From positions 1 through 64,000 of IMG/VR virus record IMGVR_UViG_3300042305_001773: a stretch of DNA of 64,000 nucleotides; one strand, written 5' to 3'. Under the pieces are notes generated by a model that saw nothing but the letters and a program-made list of their open reading frames with translations, did not search any database and was not told the origin of the DNA. The DNA comes from a virus. The position numbers and the translations under genes were made by a program. Shown one piece after another: positions 50,750 through 57,393 of the stretch. The first letter of the stretch is position 1; the number at the start of each line of letters is the position of its first letter.

Positions 50750-50798
50750 CTAAAGAAAGCGCTCGCAGCCCCGGGGCTTAGGCGGCACCCGGGGCTGC
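50750..50798 (-). terminator. intrinsic terminator between convergent genes
   Basis: Perfect 11-bp stem GCAGCCCCGGG/CCCGGGGCTGC (50765-50775, 50788-50798). On the minus strand it is followed by GCGCTTTCTTTAG; on plus there is no T-run, so it mainly serves the 218-aa gene. Confidence 0.8.
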
Positions 50799-50844
50799 AA
50801 TACGCTTCCGCGCAGCAGTTAAGTTATTAACTACTGCGCACACA

Positions 50845-51501
50845 TCAGGTCGTCGCCGTGGCGAGGGCGGTGGCGGCCTTCACGGCCCGCCGGCCCTTGC
50901 TGTTCTTGATCGCCGTGGCGCGGGCCTTGGCGATCTCCTCTTTGTCCACACCCGCTGTGAAGAGGGTGTAGCAGGTCTCGGCGAGGACGCCGGCGGTGAC
51001 CGCGCAGGTGAGCACGCTCACCAGCTTGGCCGTGCCGACCGTCGCGCCAGCAGCGACCGCGAGGCCGCCGATGGTCGAGCCGACGATCACACCGCCGGTC
51101 ACGGCAACGCCGATGGCCGCGGCGCCGCACAGGATCTTGATGGCGTAGGTGTTCACCTTCAGCCAGTCCACGCTCTTCGTCGAGACGAGGTTGCGGACAT
51201 AGGCCAACGCCAACTTGGCATCCCCGGCGGCGCGCTTCATCTGGGTACCGATCCACGAGACGACCGAAGCCGCCCATTCGTAGATGGTGCTGAAGATGCG
51301 CCCCATGAACTCCCAGACCGACCGCCCGACCGCCAGCAGCGAGTCGAGCAGATTGTCGAGGGAGGAACCGAGACCCTTGCCGGCCGTCTCGCAGAAGCCC
51401 GGCTCGCGCCGCGGTGCTCGGGTGATCTTGCCAGTCTTGGACTTGGCTTTCACACCAGCGTGACCACCGACAGCGGGAGCAGCAGAAACTTGAACCGTCA
51501 T
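50845..51501 (-). CDS. Ala/Gly-rich membrane protein, 218 aa
   Basis: Own promoter motif (51595-51627) and terminator (50750-50798). Basic N-terminus (VKAKSKTGKITRAPRRE), amphipathic helices with Trp (GRSVWEFMGRIF, WAASVVSWIG), then a long hydrophobic glycine-zipper (GVAVTGGVIVGSTIGGLAVA) and a basic tail. The gene is visibly more GC-rich than the flanking genes. Pore-forming or membrane-targeting protein possible; unknown. Confidence 0.6.
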   Translation of the reverse strand: MTVQVSAAPAVGGHAGVKAKSKTGKITRAPRREPGFCETAGKGLGSSLDNLLDSLLAVGRSVWEFMGRIFSTIYEWAASVVSWIGTQMKRAAGDAKLALAYVRNLVSTKSVDWLKVNTYAIKILCGAAAIGVAVTGGVIVGSTIGGLAVAAGATVGTAKLVSVLTCAVTAGVLAETCYTLFTAGVDKEEIAKARATAIKNSKGRRAVKAATALATATT

Positions 51502-51594
51502 CGCAACCTCTTCTTTCTATGGAGAGGAGTAAAGCTACACCTTACCCGGGTAACATGCGGGAGTATCGACAACACGCCGATACCAGAGAGGGTC

Positions 51595-51627
51595 ACTAGA
51601 TATACCCGGTTTTTCGGGTTTATTTAG
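51595..51627 (-). promoter_or_regulatory. bipartite phage promoter motif (copy B)
   Basis: CTAAATAAAC (51627-51618), 13 nt, TATATCTAGT (51604-51595) on minus. The spacer forms ACCCG-AAAAA-CGGGT-type dyad. 94 bases upstream of the 218-aa start and just after the stop of the 169-aa gene. Confidence 0.75.
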
Positions 51628-51630
51628 TTA

Positions 51631-52140
51631 TCAGCCGTCCACGGTCTCCAGCGCGGGGGTGTTCTTGCTTCCCACGCGCATGTAGACCGCTTCCACCTGC
51701 AGTTCCGCTGCAGCCCGGACGTCGGCGACTTCCCTGCGGAGGTCACTGACGTTCTGCTGGATGGCAACCAGCATCTTGGCGATGTCCGACAGGCTCAGCT
51801 GATTGTTATCAGCCGGCGCTTGCGGATTGATCACCGAGAGCGTGTCCACCACCGACTCCAGCGCAGTCGTCACGGTCTCCGTCATCTCGGCGCGGGCGCG
51901 CTGTTCCCACGTCGCGATCATCTGCTTGGTCTCGGCCGCGTGAATGAACACGGCGCCGATACCCGCCTCGCTCGCCCGGCGAATCAGCTTGTACGCCGAC
52001 AGCTTGCCTCTTCGCTGCGCCGTCGACAGGTACTGCAGAATCGTCGACCGCTTGGGGTAATCCGCCGGGACCGCGTCGGCCAGCCGGATATACCCTGCGG
52101 GGACAGCATCAACACTCGTCACGATCTGTGCGCCATTCAT
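51631..52140 (-). CDS. probable DNA-binding regulator-like protein, 169 aa
   Basis: Start at the ATG at 52140 behind AAGGAGAACGAGCGC. N-terminal part YIRLADAVPADYPKRSTILQ followed by YLSTAQRRGKLSAYKLIRR reads like a small winged-helix/excisionase-type DNA-binding domain. Then a helical region and a coiled coil (IAKMLVAIQQNVSDLRREVA). A partial promoter-like CTAAATCAGC lies upstream at about 52205-52214. Regulator is inference. Confidence 0.45.
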   Translation of the reverse strand: MNGAQIVTSVDAVPAGYIRLADAVPADYPKRSTILQYLSTAQRRGKLSAYKLIRRASEAGIGAVFIHAAETKQMIATWEQRARAEMTETVTTALESVVDTLSVINPQAPADNNQLSLSDIAKMLVAIQQNVSDLRREVADVRAAAELQVEAVYMRVGSKNTPALETVDG

Positions 52141-52219
52141 GCGCTCGTTCTCCTTAACAGAAAGATCCAGACCACACCCTGAAAACACATCAGGGCGTTC
52201 CCGGCGGCTGATTTAGATA

Positions 52220-53362
52220 TCAACCTAGAGACCGGGTCTTTAGCACCAGCTTTTCCTGCGCGGGCCATAACAGCATCTGCTGCATGGTGTCCGTGCTGGT
52301 GACATCCTTGAGCAGCTTGAGGGCTGCCTGCGGATTCGCCTGTATTACCTCGGGAGCTGGCTTCTCTTCTTTGCACGCCCGAGATAAGTCTTCATACCGC
52401 GTATACGTATCCCACACCCAATCCTCGCCGTTCTCGGGGTTGTGTTTTTTCAGCTCCCCGGTCACGTAATGATTGGTTTGCACAAGGCCGTGTTTCCTTG
52501 TGCGAATGTAGGTATGTTCCCCGGTATGTGTTACGACCGCGTGTTCTTTACTCTCGGTACCGACCACGTGCGCGAAGAATGGCACCATGGTTTGCTGCGT
52601 ACGGAGATGAAAGACAAGCTTCTCGTAACTTGGCATCTTGTCGCAGACTGCTCGGACCCGGTGTAACGCAGGCCACGCTTGGAGCAGGTCTTTAACAGAT
52701 GCCGCGGTGTTTGTCACGTAGGCAAACGCCGAAGTTAACGAACGCCACCAGCTCGTGTCTGTGTCGTCTTCGTCTTCTTCTTCGACGAGCGACTTCACAA
52801 TCGGAGCTTGGTTGACCACCAGCCCCCACTGGTCTGACATCGCGCTGACGACGCCCACCATGCCCGCTACGCCCACCGAAGTGTAGCTTTTGCGGCCACG
52901 ATGAAAGCGAATCAGCTTGGTGTGCTTCCCAGTGGAGGGAGGCGTCACCCAGTCCATGTTGCGCACAATGACTGGGCTAGAATTCACATCGAAGCTGGCG
53001 GAACTGCAGCCACAACCATACATCTCTGCGAGAGACGTAAAGTCGTAGATTAAGTTTCCCAGCAGGAGCTTGCCGACAGGAACTTCGGCGTGCCGCGCAA
53101 TGCACTGAAGTTCCTGCGGATACTCAAGGTCTGTACCCGTAAGGATCCAGCCCCCGAGTCGTCCGCCGCCGCTTGTCACGCTCTTTACGACACTTTTCAT
53201 GGTGTCAGAAAGGTGTGGCAGGATTTCCTCGTCGACATGGGTTTCCACGTCTTCAAGGATGGCCTGAATCGCGTCGCCGTTCTGACGCGCGAATCCAGCC
53301 CAGCGTTCGTCTGGAGGAGCATCCAGATCGATGTCGTGAATCTTCCCGGTGTAAAGTTTCAT
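52220..53362 (-). CDS. acid ceramidase/NAAA-like N-terminal-nucleophile amidohydrolase
   Basis: 380 aa; the ATG at 53362 overlaps the preceding stop as ATGA. Residues 7-21 (KIHDIDLDAPPDERW) match the N-terminal signature of acid ceramidase and NAAA (xIDLDLPPexRW). The nucleophile region MYGCGCSSASFDVNSSP then VIVRNMDW matches CTSIVAxDxxGxxxxxRNLDW with Cys119 as the probable catalytic residue after autocleavage and Arg134/Asp137 conserved. These enzymes hydrolyse N-acyl amides (ceramide, N-acylethanolamines; bacterial relatives act on bile salts, penicillin V and acyl-homoserine lactones). No signal peptide. Substrate unknown. Confidence 0.75.
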   Translation of the reverse strand: MKLYTGKIHDIDLDAPPDERWAGFARQNGDAIQAILEDVETHVDEEILPHLSDTMKSVVKSVTSGGGRLGGWILTGTDLEYPQELQCIARHAEVPVGKLLLGNLIYDFTSLAEMYGCGCSSASFDVNSSPVIVRNMDWVTPPSTGKHTKLIRFHRGRKSYTSVGVAGMVGVVSAMSDQWGLVVNQAPIVKSLVEEEDEDDTDTSWWRSLTSAFAYVTNTAASVKDLLQAWPALHRVRAVCDKMPSYEKLVFHLRTQQTMVPFFAHVVGTESKEHAVVTHTGEHTYIRTRKHGLVQTNHYVTGELKKHNPENGEDWVWDTYTRYEDLSRACKEEKPAPEVIQANPQAALKLLKDVTSTDTMQQMLLWPAQEKLVLKTRSLG

Positions 53363-53757
53363 GACTCGGCCTGCTCTTTCTTGGGCTTGGGCGACAGACC
53401 GAAGTCGTCGTCTTGGCCCGGAAAGGGGACAGGGATGTCGAGCTTGGCACAGCACTGCGCGACCAGATTTTCCAGCCGCTCGATGTACGCCAAGTGCAAC
53501 GCAGCCCGAGCGTCCACGATTTTTTGGAAGCGTTCTTCCAGCAGCCGTCGTGCGACCATCAGCTCTTCCGCTGACACGAGACTCAGCCGCAACCGATTAG
53601 TCGCTTCTTCGGCTTGCTCGATCCGCTCGAAGGCTTTGTTCAGCGTGACGGTTAGAAAACCGACCACTCTGCCCAACTCTTCGACCCTGTCCTCTGCCGG
53701 CTTCGACGGGTCTTCCGGCAACCACTTGTTGATGTCCGTCTCAAATGTCTGGCTCAT
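53359..53757 (-). CDS. coiled-coil partner protein upstream of the ceramidase-like gene
   Basis: 132 aa behind AAGGAGAATGACCG; overlaps the next gene by four bases (ATGA), so the two are translationally coupled. Mostly one long heptad-like helix (VEELGRVVGFLTVTLNKAFE through LENLVAQCCAKL) with an acidic/Lys tail. First gene after promoter copy C. Could chaperone or localise the hydrolase. Confidence 0.6.
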   Translation of the reverse strand: MSQTFETDINKWLPEDPSKPAEDRVEELGRVVGFLTVTLNKAFERIEQAEEATNRLRLSLVSAEELMVARRLLEERFQKIVDARAALHLAYIERLENLVAQCCAKLDIPVPFPGQDDDFGLSPKPKKEQAES

Positions 53758-53826
53758 CGGTCATTCTCCTTGGCCGCGCAAAGCGGCGAAAAGACACAGA
53801 ACACCCCGACACACTACCGGGGTACC

Positions 53827-53859
53827 AGTAAATATGACGCGAATTACGCGTTTATTTAG
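53827..53859 (-). promoter_or_regulatory. bipartite phage promoter motif (copy C)
   Basis: CTAAATAAAC (53859-53850), 13 nt, CATATTTACT (53836-53827). The spacer here is a different dyad, ACGCG-AATTA-CGCGT, so the dyad is kept while its bases change. Lies directly downstream of terminator 53872-53915 and 70 bases before the coiled-coil gene. Confidence 0.75.
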
Positions 53860-53871
53860 CTGCCGCTGATA

Positions 53872-53915
53872 GCTAAAAAAAGCGCCCGCAAGCGGCGGTC
53901 AAACCTGCGGGCGCT
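53872..53915 (-). terminator. intrinsic terminator fused to promoter copy C
   Basis: Perfect 10-bp stem AGCGCCCGCA/TGCGGGCGCT (53881-53890, 53906-53915) then, on minus, seven T and AGCTATCAG. Ends transcription of the 74-aa gene; the next promoter begins 12 bases later. Confidence 0.9.
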
Positions 53916-53919
53916 CTGC

Positions 53920-54144
53920 CTACTGGGCCGAGAGGGTAGTCCACTCGCCGCTGTAGGTCTCTTCCAGCGGATTGATGATCCGCGGCTTGGCTGCGTGGGA
54001 GACAGGCTTGGCGACAGAACGAGGCGCCGTGAGCGGAGCCGTCATTCTGTGCTGCATGTCGCGCCACGCCGGCGAGGGTTGGAGCTTGTCAGAGATCCAG
54101 CCGATCGCCGCAAGACCGCCAAAGATCATGAGGGCCGTGGTCAT
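53920..54144 (-). CDS. small membrane protein, 74 aa
   Basis: ATG at 54144 with AGGAAAGGAAATAGCC upstream. N-terminal hydrophobic helix (TALMIFGGLAAIGWI) and a basic soluble tail. Single-gene unit between promoter copy D and its own terminator. Confidence 0.6.
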   Translation of the reverse strand: MTTALMIFGGLAAIGWISDKLQPSPAWRDMQHRMTAPLTAPRSVAKPVSHAAKPRIINPLEETYSGEWTTLSAQ

Positions 54145-54208
54145 GGCTATTTCCTTTCCTATTAAGCACGACGGGCAAAGCGTAATTTTTGGCTTACGCC
54201 TATCCGTC

Positions 54209-54241
54209 ACTTAATATGACCGGAAATAGCATGTTATTTAG
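54209..54241 (-). promoter_or_regulatory. bipartite phage promoter motif (copy D)
   Basis: CTAAATAACA (54241-54232), 13 nt, CATATTAAGT (54218-54209). Box 1 overlaps the last codons and stop of the 31-aa gene. 65 bases before the 74-aa gene's ATG. Confidence 0.7.
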
Positions 54242-54329
54242 TGCGCATCCAGATGATGATATCTAAACCCGTATCTTCTTCTTCGTCGTCGTATTCGGTG
54301 GTCAGGATGTTGGGGCCGGCGTAATTCAT
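54234..54329 (-). CDS. 31-aa acidic peptide gene
   Basis: ATG at 54329 follows a near-perfect ribosome site (CAGGAGGTACAG). Product NYAGPNILTTEYDDEEEDTG then LDIIIWMRTK: an acidic stretch followed by a short hydrophobic end. The strong ribosome site is the main evidence for translation. Confidence 0.55.
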   Translation of the reverse strand: MNYAGPNILTTEYDDEEEDTGLDIIIWMRTK

Positions 54330-54434
54330 CTGTACCTCCTGACGACATAAACGCAGAACGTGGCGCAATTATACGATTTTGATAACACGTCCCCTATTCT
54401 GTAAGAAAAAGCGATCAAATTTCTTACAACTAAT

Positions 54435-54521
54435 TGACGTAACATATTGATACATAAGGACTTAGAGTATCTAAGCTTTTCTTGGTTGTTCTAAGTCCTT
54501 ATTTGACAGGTAGTTACGTCT
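54435..54521. repeat. nested inverted repeats upstream of the 31-aa gene
   Basis: Inner perfect 13-bp repeat ATAAGGACTTAGA (54454-54466) with 54490-54502; outer GACGTAAC (54436-54443) with GTTACGTC (54513-54520). On minus it starts right after a terminator and precedes a TATAAT at about 54370. Could be an operator, a long hairpin or a binding site for a dimeric regulator. Confidence 0.6.
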
Positions 54522-54609
54522 AATAGCTAAAAAAAGGAGCGGCTGGCTTGTGCCGTGCGCGCTCCTGAGAACCGCTCATTACTGAACGGCTCTTGTTTGG
54601 AGGGCGCAT
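54520..54609 (-). CDS. 29-aa peptide gene reading into a terminator
   Basis: ATG at 54609 behind a perfect AAGGAGGTG ribosome site. The frame (RPPNKSRSVMSGSQERARHK then PAAPFFSY) continues through the terminator stem and ends at a TAG just after the T-run. Translation into the stem would be expected to block terminator folding, so it may act as a leader peptide. Coding status uncertain. Confidence 0.4.
   Translation of the reverse strand: MRPPNKSRSVMSGSQERARHKPAAPFFSY
54528..54566 (-). terminator. intrinsic terminator
   Basis: AGGAGC/GCTCCT stem (54535-54540, 54561-54566) with inner GC-rich pairing, followed on minus by seven T and AGCTATTAG. Lies inside the 29-codon frame. Confidence 0.75.
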
Positions 54610-54635
54610 GGCCCACCTCCTTTCTGCTGAAAGGT

Positions 54636-54718
54636 AAAAAACCTCGCCGGGAATTGCACCCGGCCTGCCACAAGCTTTTAAGGCTCGCTGTCGCGCACCG
54701 AACGTGGGCGACTGGCAG
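54636..54718 (-). ncRNA. three-way-junction RNA plus intrinsic terminator (riboswitch-like leader)
   Basis: On minus: P1 54713-54718 with 54665-54670, P2 54690-54694 with 54708-54712, P3 54671-54675 with 54683-54687. P1 abuts both P2 and P3, and only two bases join P2 and P3. P3 needs a G-U pair that exists only in the minus-strand RNA. It is followed by a 6-bp stem GCCGGG/CCCGGC (54646-54664) and six T, then a strong ribosome site for the 29-codon frame. No known riboswitch recognised; also weakly tRNA-like. Confidence 0.45.
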
Positions 54719-54764
54719 TGTCTCTAGTGAGATTCAGCCGCGTGGCCACGCAGCTTGACTAGCT

Positions 54765-54992
54765 CTAGACGGACTCGAACTCGGCGTCGATGACAGTGCA
54801 GTGCTCGAACTCGTCATCGTTGAGAATCGCGCGCTCGGCCGGAATGCACTCGCACACTCCGATCTCGCGGTGGCAGTGACAGCAGCGCTCTGTGTCGGTG
54901 TCGGGCACCGGCATTGCAAGCGCCACCATCCAATCCCGGTAGTCGTCCACGTTGACTTTGACCTTCGGGTTATTGCGCAACTGAGCCATCAT
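54765..54992 (-). CDS. small Cys/His-rich protein, 75 aa
   Basis: ATG at 54992 behind AAGGAGGACGAG. Contains CCHCHREIGVCEC, a likely zinc site, with acidic flanks. First gene after promoter copy E, with a 170-base leader. Unknown function. Confidence 0.6.
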   Translation of the reverse strand: MMAQLRNNPKVKVNVDDYRDWMVALAMPVPDTDTERCCHCHREIGVCECIPAERAILNDDEFEHCTVIDAEFESV

Positions 54993-55161
54993 CTCGTCCT
55001 CCTTGAGGAGATAAAACGCCACCGTTCTCGTTGGTGGCCTACGCTTGCAGGTCGTCTGCAAGACCGCCCTGTTAGACCCGAACAGGAGACAGGTAGGGAT
55101 TGCTTAGCGAGTACGTAAAGCACGTGGCTATACCACGGCCGCGGCACCGCTATAGGTCCCT

Positions 55162-55194
55162 ACTAGATATGCCCGCTTTTTTGGGTTTATTTAG
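55162..55194 (-). promoter_or_regulatory. bipartite phage promoter motif (copy E)
   Basis: CTAAATAAAC (55194-55185), 13 nt, CATATCTAGT (55171-55162) on minus. Lies 14 bases downstream of terminator 55208-55244. Confidence 0.75.
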
Positions 55195-55207
55195 CTGGGC
55201 CGGGATA

Positions 55208-55244
55208 GCTAAAAAAAAGCCGGCAGGGGAGCGCACCCCTGCCG
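55208..55244 (-). terminator. intrinsic terminator of the structured RNA
   Basis: Perfect 9-bp stem CGGCAGGGG/CCCCTGCCG (55221-55229, 55236-55244), 6-nt loop, then on minus GC and eight T, AGCTATC. It is the first terminator after the 55312-55652 RNA, with no gene between. Confidence 0.9.
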
Positions 55245-55311
55245 ACTCTTGGCGAATTAACGAGTCGCCACCCGTGCCGAAGCGACCAACCGGTCGCCAA
55301 AAGAATCGTTA

Positions 55312-55652
55312 GCACATGTCATGCCTGTAAGGACAGGTATCACTACCCGCCTACGGTCTGCAGCCGTTTGTTAGGTCACAGACAAACAGGTGGTGTACGG
55401 CCACTTGTTTTTGTTATTTAAAACTAGTCTGGCAGGTCTTTCACCTGCACCGCTCGCTCCCCTAGCCATAATGTTAGCGTAGTCGAACGGAGTCGCTTGT
55501 AGTAGCCACGAGGCCCGGGCGGGGCTGCCCGCTACTACGTAATCTACCCTAACGGTTCCTGCAAAACATTTCACCGCGCCTGCTCGTTACAAACGCGTAC
55601 GTGCACCTAGAGATAGGTTCATACACACGCTTCTTACAGGCATGACATGTGC
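55312..55652 (-). ncRNA. large structured non-coding RNA candidate (341 nt)
   Basis: Ends are joined by a perfect 20-bp helix, 55312-55331 with 55633-55652, extendable by three more pairs past one mismatch that is G-U on minus. Inside are GTAGTAGC/GCTACTAC (8 bp), GCAGGT/ACCTGC (6 bp), a 9-bp stem at 55385-55393/55401-55409, and short hairpins including a GUGA tetraloop on minus. No credible gene is present. A terminator follows 68 bases downstream on minus. Not recognisable as tmRNA, RNase P, 6S or a group I intron; similar in spirit to large phage RNAs such as GOLLD or ROOL, but no identity is claimed. Confidence 0.6.
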
Positions 55653-55681
55653 CAACGTCTGGATTCTAGCATCCATGTTGG

Positions 55682-55966
55682 CTACGTCAACGTGTCAATA
55701 TAGTGCTGTAGGGCACAGGCATGACGCGTGACGATATCCTCGGCTTCGCTTCCGGGGCACTTCTGATCCAGCTCTTGGACCAGACTGACAACTGAACGCC
55801 GAATGTTTAACAACGCCCGGCGCAGTTGTTTCACTTCCACCTCGGTGTCAGTTTTGTATCTATTCCCTTCCTTCGTCGTCACCATCGGTTCTAGCGCCTC
55901 CTTCTTGTGTACAACCTCGTCCCACCACTGATTGTTCCACTTCACTGCTGCCGGTCTCGCTGGCAT
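55682..55966 (-). CDS. small helical protein, 94 aa (start uncertain)
   Basis: ATG at 55966 has AAGGAAACCA upstream, but this overlaps the next gene by 107 bases; an alternative ATG at 55885 (67 aa) reduces overlap to 26 bases. Helical, with KQLRRALLNIRRSVVSLVQE. Last gene before the structured RNA. Confidence 0.5.
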   Translation of the reverse strand: MPARPAAVKWNNQWWDEVVHKKEALEPMVTTKEGNRYKTDTEVEVKQLRRALLNIRRSVVSLVQELDQKCPGSEAEDIVTRHACALQHYIDTLT

Positions 55967-56135
55967 TGGTTTCCTTTTTTAACTCTTCAAACGTTAGCTC
56001 TGTGACACGATCGACAAGATCGTTCGCAAGCCCGTCAACCCTGCGGCGAAGATAGTTGATCTTTGATTCCATCTCCGCTAGCTCGTCTCTGGTTTTAATC
56101 AGACTTCTGACCAAGTCAAGCATGTAGCTGCTCAT
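55860..56135 (-). CDS. small coiled-coil protein, 91 aa
   Basis: ATG behind AAGGAGCCGAC, overlapping the previous stop region by four bases. Residues 5-52 form a heptad-like coiled coil (LVRSLIKTRDELAEMESKIN); the Gly/Glu-rich end overlaps the next gene. Unknown function. Confidence 0.55.
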   Translation of the reverse strand: MSSYMLDLVRSLIKTRDELAEMESKINYLRRRVDGLANDLVDRVTELTFEELKKETNASETGSSEVEQSVVGRGCTQEGGARTDGDDEGRE

Positions 56136-56428
56136 GTCGGCTCCTTCAGGTCGTCGAGCGTTGTCTTCAAACCAAAACCACGATCGGTCAGATATCGCCC
56201 GACCAGATCGCCGACATCCATGACGCTCAGGTTTTCATACACCCGCTGCGACTCCGTCGGGCTGTATGCGCCAAAGCACGTCACCTTCAGCATGATGGGT
56301 GATCCATTGTCAGTCACTTCGATATCCTCGATGTGCCCCAGCTGGTCGCCCACCATGCCGTCTTCCAGCGCGTGATTGCAGGCGTCACGCAGCGCCTCCA
56401 CGAACCAACGAACTGTGTGCTTGCTCAC
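56132..56428 (-). CDS. hypothetical protein, 98 aa (GTG start)
   Basis: Start at the GTG at 56428, which overlaps the preceding stop as GTGA with GAGG upstream; a longer in-frame extension would cover the whole preceding gene and is rejected. Sequence KHTVRWFVEALRDACNHALE and VTDNGSPIMLKVTCFGA is a compact alpha/beta protein. Unknown. Confidence 0.6.
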   Translation of the reverse strand: MSKHTVRWFVEALRDACNHALEDGMVGDQLGHIEDIEVTDNGSPIMLKVTCFGAYSPTESQRVYENLSVMDVGDLVGRYLTDRGFGLKTTLDDLKEPT

Positions 56429-56712
56429 AGCGCCGCCTCTTTGGGTTTGGGATTCGCCTCGTTCTCCAGCTGCTGCCGGATCTGGTACATCCGGTCGATC
56501 AGCAACTCGGCCACGCCGCCGTGAGTTGAACACATTTGCAGGAAGTCCATCACCTCGGGCATGAGCGCCGTGAACGCCAGCACCGCCTCGTTGACCGTGG
56601 CGTGGTTGTGGAACTCCAGCAAGGTATTGCCGGTCTTGGGGTCTTCCACCCAGCCGCGTAGATGGGCCGGCGTGGCCTGACTTCCGAGCGGTTTGAGCCG
56701 AATATTGAGCAT
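56425..56712 (-). CDS. hypothetical protein, 95 aa
   Basis: ATG behind AGAGGAATAATT. Starts with a beta region (MLNIRLKPLGSQATPAHLRG) then helices. Overlaps the next gene by four bases. No family recognised. Confidence 0.6.
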   Translation of the reverse strand: MLNIRLKPLGSQATPAHLRGWVEDPKTGNTLLEFHNHATVNEAVLAFTALMPEVMDFLQMCSTHGGVAELLIDRMYQIRQQLENEANPKPKEAAL

Positions 56713-56730
56713 AATTATTCCTCTTTAAAA

Positions 56731-57390
56731 TCACCCGATCGGTCCAATTGCCTGCTGCACGCGAGCAGGCAACACGACGTACTTCAGCATATTGATAGCT
56801 TTGTAGTCGTAACCTTCGACCTTCGGTTCTTCGTAGTTCAGCAGCCACAAAAACGGCTGATGAAACCAGTTGGCCAGAAAATGCCCGTGCTCGCGCAACT
56901 GCTTGAGATGCGTGAGTAGTCCTTCCCGGCCGTCGTAATATCCGGCCCACACCATCGTGCCGTCGGCCATCTCTTCGTATTCGCCAGATGACGTGTACTG
57001 ATACGCGCCATCCAGACTGGTCGGCACCCAGTTGTAATACACCTGAATTTTGTTAACAACAAATCTGTGGTTCATCTCAAACGATTCAGACGTTAACAAT
57101 AAGCCGGCTGGGTGCCACCAAATTTCGAACACATCTTCCGCGTAGTTGTGCGTCTCGTGGTATACCTTGTCAAACCCGTTGCGCTCAAACAGCTGCTGCG
57201 CGCCGGCGTAGCTCATGCTGAAGTGCGTGTCGCCCAACACAGAAAGCGCGTCTTCTTTTTCCTGCGCCAGCTGCTGCATCATGACAATGCCCAGCTTCGT
57301 GGCGTCATCACCGGGGCCGACGATCTTTTCTGCCTCGTCAAGCGTATCGCGCTTCAGCAGCTCCAGCGCATGTGTTTCCAATGCGTTCAA
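56731..57390 (-). CDS. hypothetical protein, 219 aa
   Basis: Helical N-terminus followed by an alternating aromatic-rich region (EIWWHPAGLLLTSESFEMN, YYNWVPTSLDG) suggesting a beta-rich domain. No catalytic motif or membrane helix. Part of the operon-like run 59.1-55.7 kb. Confidence 0.6.
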   Translation of the reverse strand: MNALETHALELLKRDTLDEAEKIVGPGDDATKLGIVMMQQLAQEKEDALSVLGDTHFSMSYAGAQQLFERNGFDKVYHETHNYAEDVFEIWWHPAGLLLTSESFEMNHRFVVNKIQVYYNWVPTSLDGAYQYTSSGEYEEMADGTMVWAGYYDGREGLLTHLKQLREHGHFLANWFHQPFLWLLNYEEPKVEGYDYKAINMLKYVVLPARVQQAIGPIG

Positions 57391-57393
57391 TTT

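Noticed and set aside
54636-54720. tRNA gene
   Set aside because: An anticodon-like loop and T-arm-like hairpin exist, but there is no acceptor stem and the T loop reads TGCAATT; a three-way junction plus terminator explains the pairing better.
56429-56950. N-terminal extension of the 98-aa gene to 272 codons
   Set aside because: It would cover the entire 95-aa gene in another frame; the extension is Arg/Gly-rich nonsense and a GTG overlapping the previous stop gives a better start.
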